A stretch of 64,000 bases of DNA, taken from Gammaproteobacteria bacterium (GTDB lineage Bacteria > Pseudomonadota > Gammaproteobacteria > Pseudomonadales > Azotimanducaceae). How positions within the stretch are numbered: position 1 is the stretch's first letter; each line of letters opens with the position of its first letter. This document shows positions 47,436 to 57,680 of this stretch, piece after piece. The stretch spans positions 62,001 to 126,000 of the forward strand of contig JAPOYV010000108.1 in NCBI GenBank assembly GCA_026706385.1. The letters are read 5' to 3'. The notes beneath the pieces are model-generated. The model was not told the origin of the DNA. It saw only the letters and a program-made list of their open reading frames with translations, and did not search any database. The translations under genes and the position numbers were made by a program.

Positions 47436-47448
47436 GGGGCTGCGCCCC
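47436..47448. terminator. Short hairpin between convergent argG and GST genes
   Basis: GGGGC-TGC-GCCCC, a 5-bp GC stem without T-tract, five bases after the argG stop. Weak. Confidence 0.3.
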
Positions 47449-47459
47449 TAGAGAGTGCG

Positions 47460-48191
47460 TCAGGCGTCGTCTTTCAGCGCCCAGTTGGAGGCGATGCTGG
47501 CGCCGCCTTGCCGGTAGCGAGCACGCCGCTCCGCACTGAACTTGTCGACCTCGTCCTTCGGCACGCCGAACGCGATCCCGCGCTCGACGCCCGGGCGGGC
47601 GCGCACGCGCCGGACCCAATCCATCACCCGGGGCTTCCCGGTGATGTCGATCTTGGCCCATTTCCAGGATCGGACCCAGCACCACGTCGCGATGTCCGCG
47701 ACCGTGAACTCGTCGCCGCAGATGTAGGCATGCTGCGCGAGTTGCCCGTCGAGCACGCCCAGAAGCCGCTGCGACTCCTTGCCGAAACGCGTCAGGGGAT
47801 GCGCTTTCTGTTCTTCGCTGGCGTCGTTGATGTAGCGGGTATAGCTCAGCTTGTTGCCGAAGATCGGCCCGACGTTCGCCGCCTGCCAATAGAGCCACGG
47901 AATGACGTCCCAGCGCCTATCGTCGAGCGGTAGCAGGGGCGACGGGAACGTCTCGCCGAGATACTGGAGGACGGCGCAGCTTTCCATGATCGCCCGCCCG
48001 TCGTGCACGATCGCGGGAATCTTCTGGTTCGGACAAATCGCCACGAATTCCGGCGAGAACTGCTCGCCGCCCAAACTCACGGTATGAAGGTTGACCTCGG
48101 GCAACTCGACGCCGGCTTCCACGAGTTCCTCGATCATCACGGTGATCTTCCAGCCGTTCGGGGTCGCCGCCGTGTACACGTCTAGGCTCAT
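47460..48191 (-). CDS. Glutathione S-transferase family protein
   Basis: 243 residues. N-terminal thioredoxin-like domain with TPNGWKITVMIEE and the cis-Pro segment NQKIPAIVHDG, the ES pair of the glutathione site at AIMESCAVLQYLGE, then an all-helical domain with EFTVADIATWCWV. This resembles the YghU/YfcG class of disulfide-bond reductases, which use two glutathiones; that subgroup is inferred. ATG 48191 overlaps the PLP enzyme gene stop (ATGA). Confidence 0.9.
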   Translation of the reverse strand: MSLDVYTAATPNGWKITVMIEELVEAGVELPEVNLHTVSLGGEQFSPEFVAICPNQKIPAIVHDGRAIMESCAVLQYLGETFPSPLLPLDDRRWDVIPWLYWQAANVGPIFGNKLSYTRYINDASEEQKAHPLTRFGKESQRLLGVLDGQLAQHAYICGDEFTVADIATWCWVRSWKWAKIDITGKPRVMDWVRRVRARPGVERGIAFGVPKDEVDKFSAERRARYRQGGASIASNWALKDDA

Positions 48192-49414
48192 GCGTTGAGA
48201 GCCTGCGCGAAGTCGGCCATCAGATCCTCCTCGTCCTCGATGCCGGTCGAAATGCGTATCAGGGAGTCGGCGATCCCCATGCTGGCCCGCCGCTCCGGTC
48301 CCATCTCGTAGTAGATGGTGTGCGCGACGGGAATCGCCAGCGTGCGGTTGTCGCCGAGATTGCTGGATTTGATGACGACCTCGAGACGGTTCAGGAAATC
48401 GAACGGCTCGACGTCGGCCGCGAGTTCGAAGCTGAACAGGGCACCCGGGTGCCGGAACAGCGCCTCGGTTCGCCCGTGCTGGGGATGGTCGGGCAGACCC
48501 GGGTAGTAGACGCGGCTGACCCGGTCGTGGGCAGCCAGGAAGGTGGTCAGCGCTCGGGCGTTTTCGCACTGCCTTTCCATCCGCAACGCCAGCGTTTCGG
48601 CCCCGATGCCGAGGTGGTGGGCAGCCTCCGGGCCGAGGGTCGGCCCGAAGTCGCGCAGTCCCTTCTTGCGAACCTGGGTGAGCGCCCACTTCGCCGCGTC
48701 GCCTTTCCGATACGTCTCGTAGATGTTGTCGAATGACCTCCAGTCGAACTTGCCGGTTTCCGTGACGGCCCCACCGAGCGCATTGCCATGTCCGCCGATG
48801 TACTTCGTGAGGCTATTGACGACCAGCGATGCCTCCACGTCGACGGGTTGAAACAAGTAGGGCGAGGTCATCGTGTTGTCCACCACGTAGACCAGCCCCT
48901 TGTTCCGGCACAGGGCGCCGATTCCGACGAGGTCCGTCACCTGCGTACGTGGATTGGCGATGGTCTCGACGAAAACCAGCTTGGTGTTGGGCTTGACGGC
49001 ACTGGCGACGGCGTCTGCGGACGTCGCATCGACGAACGTGACGTCAACCCCGTGGGCGGCGAAGCTTAGGAAAAGGCTGTTGGTGTTGCCGAACAGGAAG
49101 GAACTCGATACGAAGTGGTCGCCCTGCCTGAGCAGGGCAAACAGCAACGTGCCGATGGCCGCCATGCCCGTTCCGAAACAGACCGTGGCCACGCCCGCCT
49201 CCATGCGGTTGATCTTCGTCTCCAAGGCCGAGATTGTCGGGTTGACCTGGCGACCGTACGAATAGCCACCGCTTCTGCCTTGGAAGACGTCGGCGAGGTC
49301 CTGGACGTCCTCGTAGCCATACGCCACGGTCGCATGGATGGGTTTGTGCAGCGAACCGTGCTCGACGGGATCGAGGCGGTCCGAGTGCACGATTGACGTC
49401 GTGAAACCGCGCAT
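48188..49414 (-). CDS. Cys/Met metabolism PLP-dependent enzyme (O-acyl-homoserine sulfhydrylase or gamma-synthase type)
   Basis: 408 residues. A fold-type I PLP enzyme. The lysine that holds PLP is in NSLTKYIGGHGNALGG, preceded by VYVVDNTMTSPYLFQP, and the phosphate-binding region is YSYGRQVNPTISALE with CFGTGMAAIG. Members include cystathionine gamma-synthase, O-succinylhomoserine sulfhydrylase (MetZ) and methionine gamma-lyase; I cannot separate these by eye. No SAM or cobalamin riboswitch is seen in the 65 bp upstream. Confidence 0.9.
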   Translation of the reverse strand: MRGFTTSIVHSDRLDPVEHGSLHKPIHATVAYGYEDVQDLADVFQGRSGGYSYGRQVNPTISALETKINRMEAGVATVCFGTGMAAIGTLLFALLRQGDHFVSSSFLFGNTNSLFLSFAAHGVDVTFVDATSADAVASAVKPNTKLVFVETIANPRTQVTDLVGIGALCRNKGLVYVVDNTMTSPYLFQPVDVEASLVVNSLTKYIGGHGNALGGAVTETGKFDWRSFDNIYETYRKGDAAKWALTQVRKKGLRDFGPTLGPEAAHHLGIGAETLALRMERQCENARALTTFLAAHDRVSRVYYPGLPDHPQHGRTEALFRHPGALFSFELAADVEPFDFLNRLEVVIKSSNLGDNRTLAIPVAHTIYYEMGPERRASMGIADSLIRISTGIEDEEDLMADFAQALNA

Positions 49415-49479
49415 GTCGTCTGATCAGGCTTCGGAGCGCCGCGACTATAGCGCATCCATAATGCGTACCTCCGACGACA

Positions 49480-49998
49480 TCATGCGGCAGGCCGGCGACC
49501 AAGCAAACGCCGCGCCGCGGCCAGTACGACCAGGACCAGCGCGTAGGCGAAACACGCTCCAAAGAAGAAGCTCTTGGTCACGGTGAACGCCGACGCGCTC
49601 GCCACCTGCCCCTCGGAGACGTCCGGGTACTGCACGAGCATTGCGATGATCTGCGCGTTCTCGCCAAGGTCCAGGACTCCGAGCGCCAAGGGCAACCAGG
49701 CCAGCACACGTAAACGCTCGCTGGGTCGGAACCGATAGGTCACCCCCGCGAGGAAGGTCGCATACGCGACCGGCAGCAACGTATCGAGGGTCGCGCTCGC
49801 CCAGGCGTACAAGTAGCGTCCCTCCGTTCCATAGCCCGCCAACGCCGCTAAGGCCTCGTCGTACCCATACCCGCGGCGCACGTCGAGCAGTTCGCCGCCG
49901 ACGGGAATCGCGGGAAAGACCGCAAGCAAGACCACCGTCGCGGCGAAACTGGTTACGAGGACGGCAGGCTTTCCCGCCAACTCGAAGTATCGACCCAT
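49480..49998 (-). CDS. Four-helix membrane protein of unknown function
   Basis: 172 residues. Four membrane helices at about residues 11-31, 65-90, 96-115 and 138-160. A periplasmic loop follows helix 1 (RRGYGYDEALAALAGYGTEGR). Conserved-looking charged spots include LDLGENAQI. No family recognised with confidence. It lies upstream of the PLP enzyme gene with a 65-bp gap and may be independent. Confidence 0.65.
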   Translation of the reverse strand: MGRYFELAGKPAVLVTSFAATVVLLAVFPAIPVGGELLDVRRGYGYDEALAALAGYGTEGRYLYAWASATLDTLLPVAYATFLAGVTYRFRPSERLRVLAWLPLALGVLDLGENAQIIAMLVQYPDVSEGQVASASAFTVTKSFFFGACFAYALVLVVLAAARRLLGRRPAA

Positions 49999-50063
49999 GC
50001 GTACTCTGTCCGACAGCCTGACCGAGCGCCGACAATATCACTCATGGGTATTCGGCGAGCCAG

Positions 50064-50606
50064 TCATGGAAACAACGGGAACACCCGAGACAGCGCCGAC
50101 AGGGCAAGTACATGCCGCAAGCGGCCGTCATGCATGGCCGTGCGGATGCCGTCGAGGTCGAGGAACTCGAGGGCGATGGCTTCGCCCGGCCCCGGCTCCG
50201 GTTCGGCCAGTTTCGTCACCCCTTCGGCCAGGAAGTGGTGGCAGAGATGCGGATGGATGGCCGGGTTCGGTTCGACGGCGCCCAGCGACCGCCAGGTGCC
50301 GCCGCCGTAGCCCGTCTCCTCGAGCAGTTCACGCTGCGCAGCGGCCAGCGGCGTCTCGCCCGGGTCGACCATTCCGCCGGGTGTTTCCAACGTCCGCGCG
50401 CCGATACCGAAACGATACTGGTCCACCATGATCGACCGACCGTCCGGTGTCAGGGCGACGATGTTGATCCAGTCCACGGATTCGAGCACCAGCCGCTTGA
50501 GCACGCGTTCGCCGCTCGGGTGGCGCATCCAGTCGAAACGCACGTCGAGAATGCCCAGATCCGGCCCGCGTTCGGAGCGCACCTTGTCCCAGTCCAAGCC
50601 GCTCAT
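50064..50606 (-). CDS. Nudix hydrolase, ADP-ribose pyrophosphatase type
   Basis: 180 residues from ATG 50606. A complete Nudix box is visible: GGMVDPGETPLAAAQRELLEETGY. The N-terminal region (RFDWMRHPSGERVLKRLVLE) and VDQYRFGIGARTLETPGG match the ADP-sugar pyrophosphatase branch, in which QYR precedes the box. The ATG overlaps the stop of the lipocalin-like gene (ATGA). The frame continues upstream but without family sequence. Confidence 0.88.
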   Translation of the reverse strand: MSGLDWDKVRSERGPDLGILDVRFDWMRHPSGERVLKRLVLESVDWINIVALTPDGRSIMVDQYRFGIGARTLETPGGMVDPGETPLAAAQRELLEETGYGGGTWRSLGAVEPNPAIHPHLCHHFLAEGVTKLAEPEPGPGEAIALEFLDLDGIRTAMHDGRLRHVLALSALSRVFPLFP

Positions 50607-51709
50607 TGCTCGTACCCCGTCATTTCCAAGTAACCCGATCCGGCGGGTCGACCGTCGCTGTGACGCACGCTGACCACGCCTTCCCAGTATCGCACCGACG
50701 TGTCCATGACCTGGTCTTCGAACGCGGCTTCCACCAAGAAGCGCTCGGCGGGGTCGCCGTTCAAGGTCAGTTCCCATCGCACGGGCCAAGCGCGCCAAGT
50801 GTCGATGACGGCAAGCGTGAAGTCGCCATCCGCCAAGCTAGTCGCGTCGCCATTCGCCCCGATCAGGGAGCCCGCTCCGTAACGGTCGGGCGCACCGTCG
50901 ACGCGCCGGAGCCGGAAGACCATCAGGTCCCGCCCATCGTCGAGGTGCAGGGCCAACCAGTCCCAACCGGCGTATTCGACCGCCAGTACGCTGGTGCTCC
51001 ACTCCCGATCCAGCCACGCCTTGCCGACCACGCGGTGGCGCGTGCCGTCGATCCGCACGTTGCCACGGGCATCGATCCTCGGTATCGAGTAGTAGTACGA
51101 CGCATTGTCAGGACCCTTGCGCGACAACCCGTGCTCGCCTTGGAGCACGATCGGCTTGGTCCCGGTCAGCGTCAGCGCGACGTCGAACTCCGCCGTGGCG
51201 GCAACCAACCTGAGCGGCAGGAAACCGTGGCTCGAGGATTCAAGCCGCCAGTCTTCGAGGTAGGCGGCAAACGGCCTCGCGGTGACGCCGGCCAGGGCCG
51301 GATGGCCCCGGGCAATACGCTCGGCATGCACATGCCGCCGCGTCGCTACGTCCGAGACGGCGAAGTGGGCCATGTAGATCTGACCGGTCCGCCAAGCGGC
51401 GGCGCCGCTGGGCGGTTCGCCGCCAGGTTCGCGGGGTGCAAGCCCTTGCCGGAAAAGCGTGAACTGGGTGCCGAACGTCCGGCCGCCGGCCGCGGTCAGT
51501 ACGGCGGTCAGGTACCACCACTCACTGCGGAACCGGGGATGCGGCCCGTGGTCCCGGGGGAACGCGAACTCGACCACCCGGTCCGCGGTCTCGAATCCGC
51601 TCTCGTCGCCGGATTCCCCGAGCACGCCGCGCAGACCGGTCGCGCCTCCCAGAGGGGCGTCGTCGCAGCCGATCAGCAGCGCTAGCGCAGCGAGACCGGA
51701 GCGCCGCAG
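50603..51709 (-). CDS. AttH/CrtC-like lipocalin-fold lipoprotein, probable CTG start
   Basis: 368 residues if begun at CTG 51709. The body (VEFAFPRDHGPHPRFRSEWW, then KAWLDREWST and GWDWLALHLDDG) belongs to the AttH/hydroxyneurosporene synthase-like family of double lipocalins. The first conventional start (GTG 51625) would remove an obvious lipoprotein signal: MRRSGLAALALLIGC with a lipobox LIGC. The CTG is seven bases after a perfect GGAGG, so a CTG start is preferred. It is probably an outer-membrane-facing lipoprotein. Family members often accompany LolD/FtsX-type transporters; here that pair is distant. Confidence 0.8.
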   Translation of the reverse strand: MRRSGLAALALLIGCDDAPLGGATGLRGVLGESGDESGFETADRVVEFAFPRDHGPHPRFRSEWWYLTAVLTAAGGRTFGTQFTLFRQGLAPREPGGEPPSGAAAWRTGQIYMAHFAVSDVATRRHVHAERIARGHPALAGVTARPFAAYLEDWRLESSSHGFLPLRLVAATAEFDVALTLTGTKPIVLQGEHGLSRKGPDNASYYYSIPRIDARGNVRIDGTRHRVVGKAWLDREWSTSVLAVEYAGWDWLALHLDDGRDLMVFRLRRVDGAPDRYGAGSLIGANGDATSLADGDFTLAVIDTWRAWPVRWELTLNGDPAERFLVEAAFEDQVMDTSVRYWEGVVSVRHSDGRPAGSGYLEMTGYEQ

Positions 51710-51723
51710 ACTAGGGCCTCCGG

Positions 51724-52685
51724 TCAGGGCACCGGCTCGTAGCCGCCCGCGACGCCCTTGGCGAATACGCTGACGGCGTCGTGGGCGTGCAGGCTTTCGT
51801 GGTGCTCCACGCGCACGCAGAAGTCGAGCACGTCGGCACGCGCGTCGAGCATGGCTTTTAGCCGGCGACCGGCGTCTTCGCAGAACATCAGGTTGGCGGC
51901 GTTGCGGCGCGCAAACTCCTGCTCGTCCTCACGCTTCACCGCTGTCTGGACAGGCGTCTCCAGGGTGGCTTCGACGGCGTCGACCAGCGCCGTGAGCGGG
52001 AACCCGGGAACGGTATCGTCCAGGAGCACACGGACTCGCGCGATGCTGCGCTGGGCGTGCGGCGTGCCGGCCATGGCATCCTCCGTGCCAAGCCAGGCCT
52101 TGACCTCGGCTGCGCGCACGTTCCCGCGGACACCGAAGTCCTCCTCGAAGCGTTCCTGCGTCAACTGTCGGGCCAGCGCCGCCGAGGCGGGGCATGTGCT
52201 CGAGTACCAGACGCCGAGGTCGAGTTCGATGCGCACGTCATCGCCCGCGATGGTGCCGCGGATCGCGACGGGATAGCTGTTCCAGCCCGAGTGTTCGGTG
52301 ACCAGGGACCGGCGCCGCAGGTAGTAGTCGAACGCGAACTCCACGAACGCATGGCTCGACAGGTCCCGGTGCGACTCGAGGAGCGACTTGAGGAGGAGCT
52401 TGAGTCCCGCCGTTGTCAGTGCGCGCGTGGTGGCGTGCTCGTCCAGGATGAGGTACAGGCGGGACATGTGGATGCCCTTGGCTTGGGCATCCGCGAGATT
52501 GACGTAGACCTGCACGCGCGCGTCCGCAGCGCGGGTCGAGTCGCCGTCGCGGACCTCGATGGGCTGGCGGATGTCACCCATGCCGACCCAGTCCAGCGTA
52601 CCTTCCGCGTGCCCGACGGCGCGGCCCGCGACATCGGGCATATGGCTCGTTGTCGCCAGCCGCGGGGCACGCGGCGCCGATTCGC

Positions 52686-52689
<4 letters not shown>
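51724..52689 (-). CDS. folE2: GTP cyclohydrolase FolE2 (type IB)
   Basis: 321 residues. FolE2 makes dihydroneopterin triphosphate for folate, using varied divalent metals rather than strictly zinc. The start MSESAPRAPRLATTSHMPDV and the segment LDWVGMGDIRQPIEV are family-like. The active-site Cys is in WYSSTCPASAALARQ and the Glu/His region includes RVEHHESLHAHDAVS. ATG 52689 overlaps the Trm112-like gene stop. FolE2 is often induced in zinc starvation, but no Zur site was recognised. Confidence 0.94.
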
Positions 52690-54199
<1,510 letters not shown>

Positions 54200-54238
54200 T
54201 TAGGCTGCACGAGGTGGCAGCCAGTCGCTGCGTCCCGA

Positions 54239-55108
54239 CTACCGGTCGTGGGACTTGAGATAGCGGAAAAAGTCGCTGTTCGGATCCAGGACGAATTGAT
54301 CGGCCTTGTTGCTGAACACCTGCGGATACGCGGTGACGCGGCGATAGAACGCGTAGAACTCCGGATCCTTGTTGAAGGCATCGGCATAGACCTTCGCCGC
54401 GGCCGCATCGCCCGTACCGCGAATCTCCTCCGCCTCGCGGTAGGCCTCCGCGTTGAGCACCGTGACCTGCCGGTCGGCATCGGCTCGGATGCCGATGGCC
54501 TTCTCTTCGCCGGATGCCCGATACTGCTTGGCCTCGATCTCGCGCGCGGAGTTCATGCGCTGGAAGACAGAGTTCTCGACGTCCGTCGGCAGGTCGATCC
54601 GCTTGACCCGCACGTCGATGACCTCGACGCCGATCTCGCGCGACATGACCTCGTTCAGGCTCGTCGTCAGTTCGGCCATCAATTGATCGCGCTCCCCCGA
54701 GATCACCTCGTGCATGTCGCGGCGGCTGATCTGGTTGCGCAAGCCTTCGTTGACGCGTTCCTGCAGGAGTCTGCGCGCGATCAACTCGTCGCCGGACGTA
54801 CTGGTGTAGTACCGCGCGACGTCGCCGATCCGCCACTTGGCGAAGGCGTCCACGCGAAGCGGCTTCTGCTCGAGCGTGAAATAACGTTCCTCCGGCGCGT
54901 CCACGGTGAGCACGCGGCCGTCGAATCGTTGCACTTGCTCGGCAAAGGGAATCTTCCAGTGCAGACCCGGCTCAAGGTCGAACTCCGTGACCGCGCCGAA
55001 GCGGAGCAGGATGGCCCGCTGGGTCTCGTGGACGATGTAGAGGATGTTGGACAGCAGGAGCACGGCCACCAGTCCGCCAACGGCAATGAGTACTGTCTTG
55101 AGGTTCAC
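54239..55108 (-). CDS. hflC: HflC, modulator of FtsH protease
   Basis: 289 residues. An SPFH/band-7 membrane protein that forms a large cage with HflK around FtsH. One N-terminal helix (about 4-24) then YIVHETQRAILLRFGAVTEF and the band-7 core; the helical arm includes MNSAREIEAKQYRASGEEKA. The C-terminus VFSNKADQFVLDPNSDFFRYL is typical. Start GTG 55108 has AAGGAG upstream. The gene follows hflK by 22 bases. Confidence 0.96.
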   Translation of the reverse strand: MNLKTVLIAVGGLVAVLLLSNILYIVHETQRAILLRFGAVTEFDLEPGLHWKIPFAEQVQRFDGRVLTVDAPEERYFTLEQKPLRVDAFAKWRIGDVARYYTSTSGDELIARRLLQERVNEGLRNQISRRDMHEVISGERDQLMAELTTSLNEVMSREIGVEVIDVRVKRIDLPTDVENSVFQRMNSAREIEAKQYRASGEEKAIGIRADADRQVTVLNAEAYREAEEIRGTGDAAAAKVYADAFNKDPEFYAFYRRVTAYPQVFSNKADQFVLDPNSDFFRYLKSHDR

Positions 55109-55130
55109 CTCGCTCTCCTTCGGTTAGCGC

Positions 55131-56243
55131 CTACCGGCCCTGGCGAGGCGCTGGCTGTCGCGAGTCGAACTCGCGGGTCGCTGCCCCAAGCGTGCGCCCC
55201 GTCTGATCCGTGGCGAGATCTCCCGAACCGGCGGTTCGCTCGAGCGGCAACATGAGGATGTTGTCCTCGCCGACATCGACGATGGTCTTGGACGACTCGC
55301 GAAGAACGGCTTCCATCGAGTCGATGTAGAGCCGATCCCGCGTGACCTCGGGCGCGAGTTGGTACTCGACCAGCAGCTTTTCGAACCGCTCCGCCTCCCC
55401 GCTGGCGGCAGCCACCACCTGGTCCCGGTAGGCCTCGGCCTCCTGGACCGCCTTCTCGGCATTGCCGCGCGCTTCGGGGATGACCTGCTCGGCGTAGGCA
55501 TTGGCTTCGTTGACGGCGCGGACCTCGTCCTCCTTGGCTTTCTGCACGTCGTCGAAGGCGTCCTGCACCTGCCGCGGAGGCGCACTGCGATCGATGTTGA
55601 CCTTCACCACCGAGATCCCGGTCTGGTAAAGGTCCAAGTAGCGCTGGATCCGATCCTGGACTTCGATGCCGAGCGCGGCTCGACCTTCCGTGATGACCGC
55701 GTCCATCGTGGAACTCCCCACCACGTGGCGCAGCGCGCTCTCGGTTGCGTGCTCCAGGCTCTTCAGGGGCTCGCGAACTTCCACCTCGTACTTGATCGGG
55801 TCGCCAACCCGATATTGCACGGTAAGGCTCACGTCGACGATGTTCTCGTCCTCCGTCAGCATCAGTTCCGTGTGCTCCCACGAGTCCACGCGCGTGATGT
55901 TGACCTTACGCACCTCGTCAATGATCGGCGGATTCCAGCGCAAGCCCTGTTGCTTCAGTTCCGCCTGCACTTCCCCGAAGCGGAACACGACGCCGCGCTC
56001 CTGCTCGTTGACCTGGTAGACGCCCCATACGAAATAGCCGACGATCAGCACCACGGCGGCGATGCCGATGATCTTCCAGTTCAGGAAGCCCGGTCCTCCG
56101 GATGCGCCACCGCCGCCGGTCCCGAACATGCCCGAAAGCTTGTTCTGGAACTTTCGGAAGGCTTCGTCCAAGTCCGGCGGGCCTTGCGCGCTGCCGCGAC
56201 TCCAAGGGTCGTCGTTTTGCCCGCCCGGGTCGTTCCAAGACAT
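55131..56243 (-). CDS. hflK: HflK, modulator of FtsH protease
   Basis: 370 residues. N-terminal Gly/Pro-rich cytoplasmic part (MSWNDPGGQNDDPWSRG), one membrane helix (about 53-75), then the SPFH domain (QVNEQERGVVFRFGEVQ) and a coiled-coil arm (VQKAKEDEVRAVNEANAYAE). Partner of HflC. A CoA-transferase gene separates it from hflX, whereas the usual order has hflX directly upstream. Confidence 0.96.
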   Translation of the reverse strand: MSWNDPGGQNDDPWSRGSAQGPPDLDEAFRKFQNKLSGMFGTGGGGASGGPGFLNWKIIGIAAVVLIVGYFVWGVYQVNEQERGVVFRFGEVQAELKQQGLRWNPPIIDEVRKVNITRVDSWEHTELMLTEDENIVDVSLTVQYRVGDPIKYEVEVREPLKSLEHATESALRHVVGSSTMDAVITEGRAALGIEVQDRIQRYLDLYQTGISVVKVNIDRSAPPRQVQDAFDDVQKAKEDEVRAVNEANAYAEQVIPEARGNAEKAVQEAEAYRDQVVAAASGEAERFEKLLVEYQLAPEVTRDRLYIDSMEAVLRESSKTIVDVGEDNILMLPLERTAGSGDLATDQTGRTLGAATREFDSRQPAPRQGR

Positions 56244-56342
56244 GTCCTGATCCTCAACGATTGGCCAAGCGTGGCGGGATTCTAACGCAACTTGACCACG
56301 CGGCCCGCCCGGCCGTGCGGACCTCGGACAATGGCCGCGGAG

Positions 56343-57578
56343 TCAAGCGTCAGGCTGCCCGGATCCCTCGGGCCGGCCCCGCTGACGTGCGACGCCCGCC
56401 TCCAACATCGCCGACACCTCTTCGGCGTCGAATCCCAGCTCGCGCAGGACCTCTTCGGTGTGCTCGCCGACCTCGGGCGCCGAGCGGGGCTTGCGCTTCT
56501 CCACACCGCTGATCCAGACGGGGCTGTTGACCGTGTGGGCATGGAAGTGGCTACCGGGCTCGACCTCCGTCAGAACATCGTTGGCATACATCTGCTCGTC
56601 GTTGATGACTTCGGACATCGTGTAGGCAACGGAGTAGGTCACGCCGGCCTCGTCGAGTCGGTGCCGCCAGGCGGCGGCCGTGTCGGTGCGGAACGCCTCC
56701 ACGAGCAGGCGGTAGAGGTCCTCCCGGTTCTCGAAGCGAGATGCGCGATCGGCAAATCGCGGATCGTCGCGCCACTCCTCATGCCCCAATGCCCGGACGA
56801 AGCCGGGCCACTCCTTGTCCTGATTGAGGATGCTGAGCAGGATCGTGCGGTCGTCGCTCGTTTCATAAACGGTGGCCAACGGAATGTTGGCGATGTCCTC
56901 CGGGCCGCGGCGGTCGTAGTTGTCGAAGCCGATCAACGCACCTTGGATCATCATGCTGTGCGACCACGCGCCGTTGGCCATCAACGAGGTGTGCACGTGG
57001 GCACCCTCGCCTGTGGACTGTCTGCGGTAAAGCGCTGCCATGATGCCCGCGACCAATGACATGCTGGTCGGATGATCGCCCATCCCGGGGGACGACACGG
57101 CTGGCGCCTCCGGGGCACGGCGAACATGGTCCATGAGGCCGCTGCGGGCCCACCAGGCCGTGGCGTCGAACCCCGTCCGGTCGGCATCCGGCCCATGCAA
57201 GCCGTAGGAATTGACCTGGCCGTAGATCACGCCCGGGTTGAGCCTTTGCACGTCCTCGTAGGTCAGCGCAAGACGCTTCAACAACGCCGGGCGGTAGTTC
57301 GTCACGACCACGTCGCTACGTTTGAGCAACCGTTCGAGGGCGTCCCGCCCGGCCGCCGTGCTGAAATCGACCGCGAGACTGCGCTTATTGCGGGAGTCCA
57401 GGTCCCAGAAGAAATTCGGGTACTCGGCGAGTACGCCGCCGAGCAACCTGCGGTAGGGGTCGCCGTCCAACGGCTCGACCTTGACCACGTCAGCACCGAA
57501 ATCCGACAGCACCGTGGCCGCCGCCGGTCCGGCAACGTAGGACCCGAGGTCCAAGACCCGCAAGTCGCTTAGGAGCAT
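56343..57578 (-). CDS. CaiB/BaiF family CoA-transferase
   Basis: 411 residues from ATG 57578 (AAGGGA five bases upstream); TTG 57596 is an alternative. Class III CoA-transferase: LLSDLRVLDLGSYVAGPAAA, then DVVKVEPLDGDPYR, SRNKRSLAVDFSTAAGRD and the active Asp in GMGDHPTSM. It moves CoA between carboxylic acids; the substrate is unknown. It interrupts the conserved hflX-hflK order, so it is probably a later insertion into this cluster, on the same strand. Confidence 0.92.
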   Translation of the reverse strand: MLLSDLRVLDLGSYVAGPAAATVLSDFGADVVKVEPLDGDPYRRLLGGVLAEYPNFFWDLDSRNKRSLAVDFSTAAGRDALERLLKRSDVVVTNYRPALLKRLALTYEDVQRLNPGVIYGQVNSYGLHGPDADRTGFDATAWWARSGLMDHVRRAPEAPAVSSPGMGDHPTSMSLVAGIMAALYRRQSTGEGAHVHTSLMANGAWSHSMMIQGALIGFDNYDRRGPEDIANIPLATVYETSDDRTILLSILNQDKEWPGFVRALGHEEWRDDPRFADRASRFENREDLYRLLVEAFRTDTAAAWRHRLDEAGVTYSVAYTMSEVINDEQMYANDVLTEVEPGSHFHAHTVNSPVWISGVEKRKPRSAPEVGEHTEEVLRELGFDAEEVSAMLEAGVARQRGRPEGSGQPDA

Positions 57579-57680
57579 GGCATCCCTTGAGGCCAAAGAT
57601 TGCAGGCCAGCATAGATCGACCCCGCGACTCGTCGCCAGAGGTTGGGATGTTCGGCTGAGGGTGTTCGGTGGTTGCCGGC

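Noticed and set aside
49415..49479. SAM or cobalamin riboswitch before the sulfur amino acid PLP gene
   Set aside because: The 65-bp gap is too short and shows none of the conserved elements.
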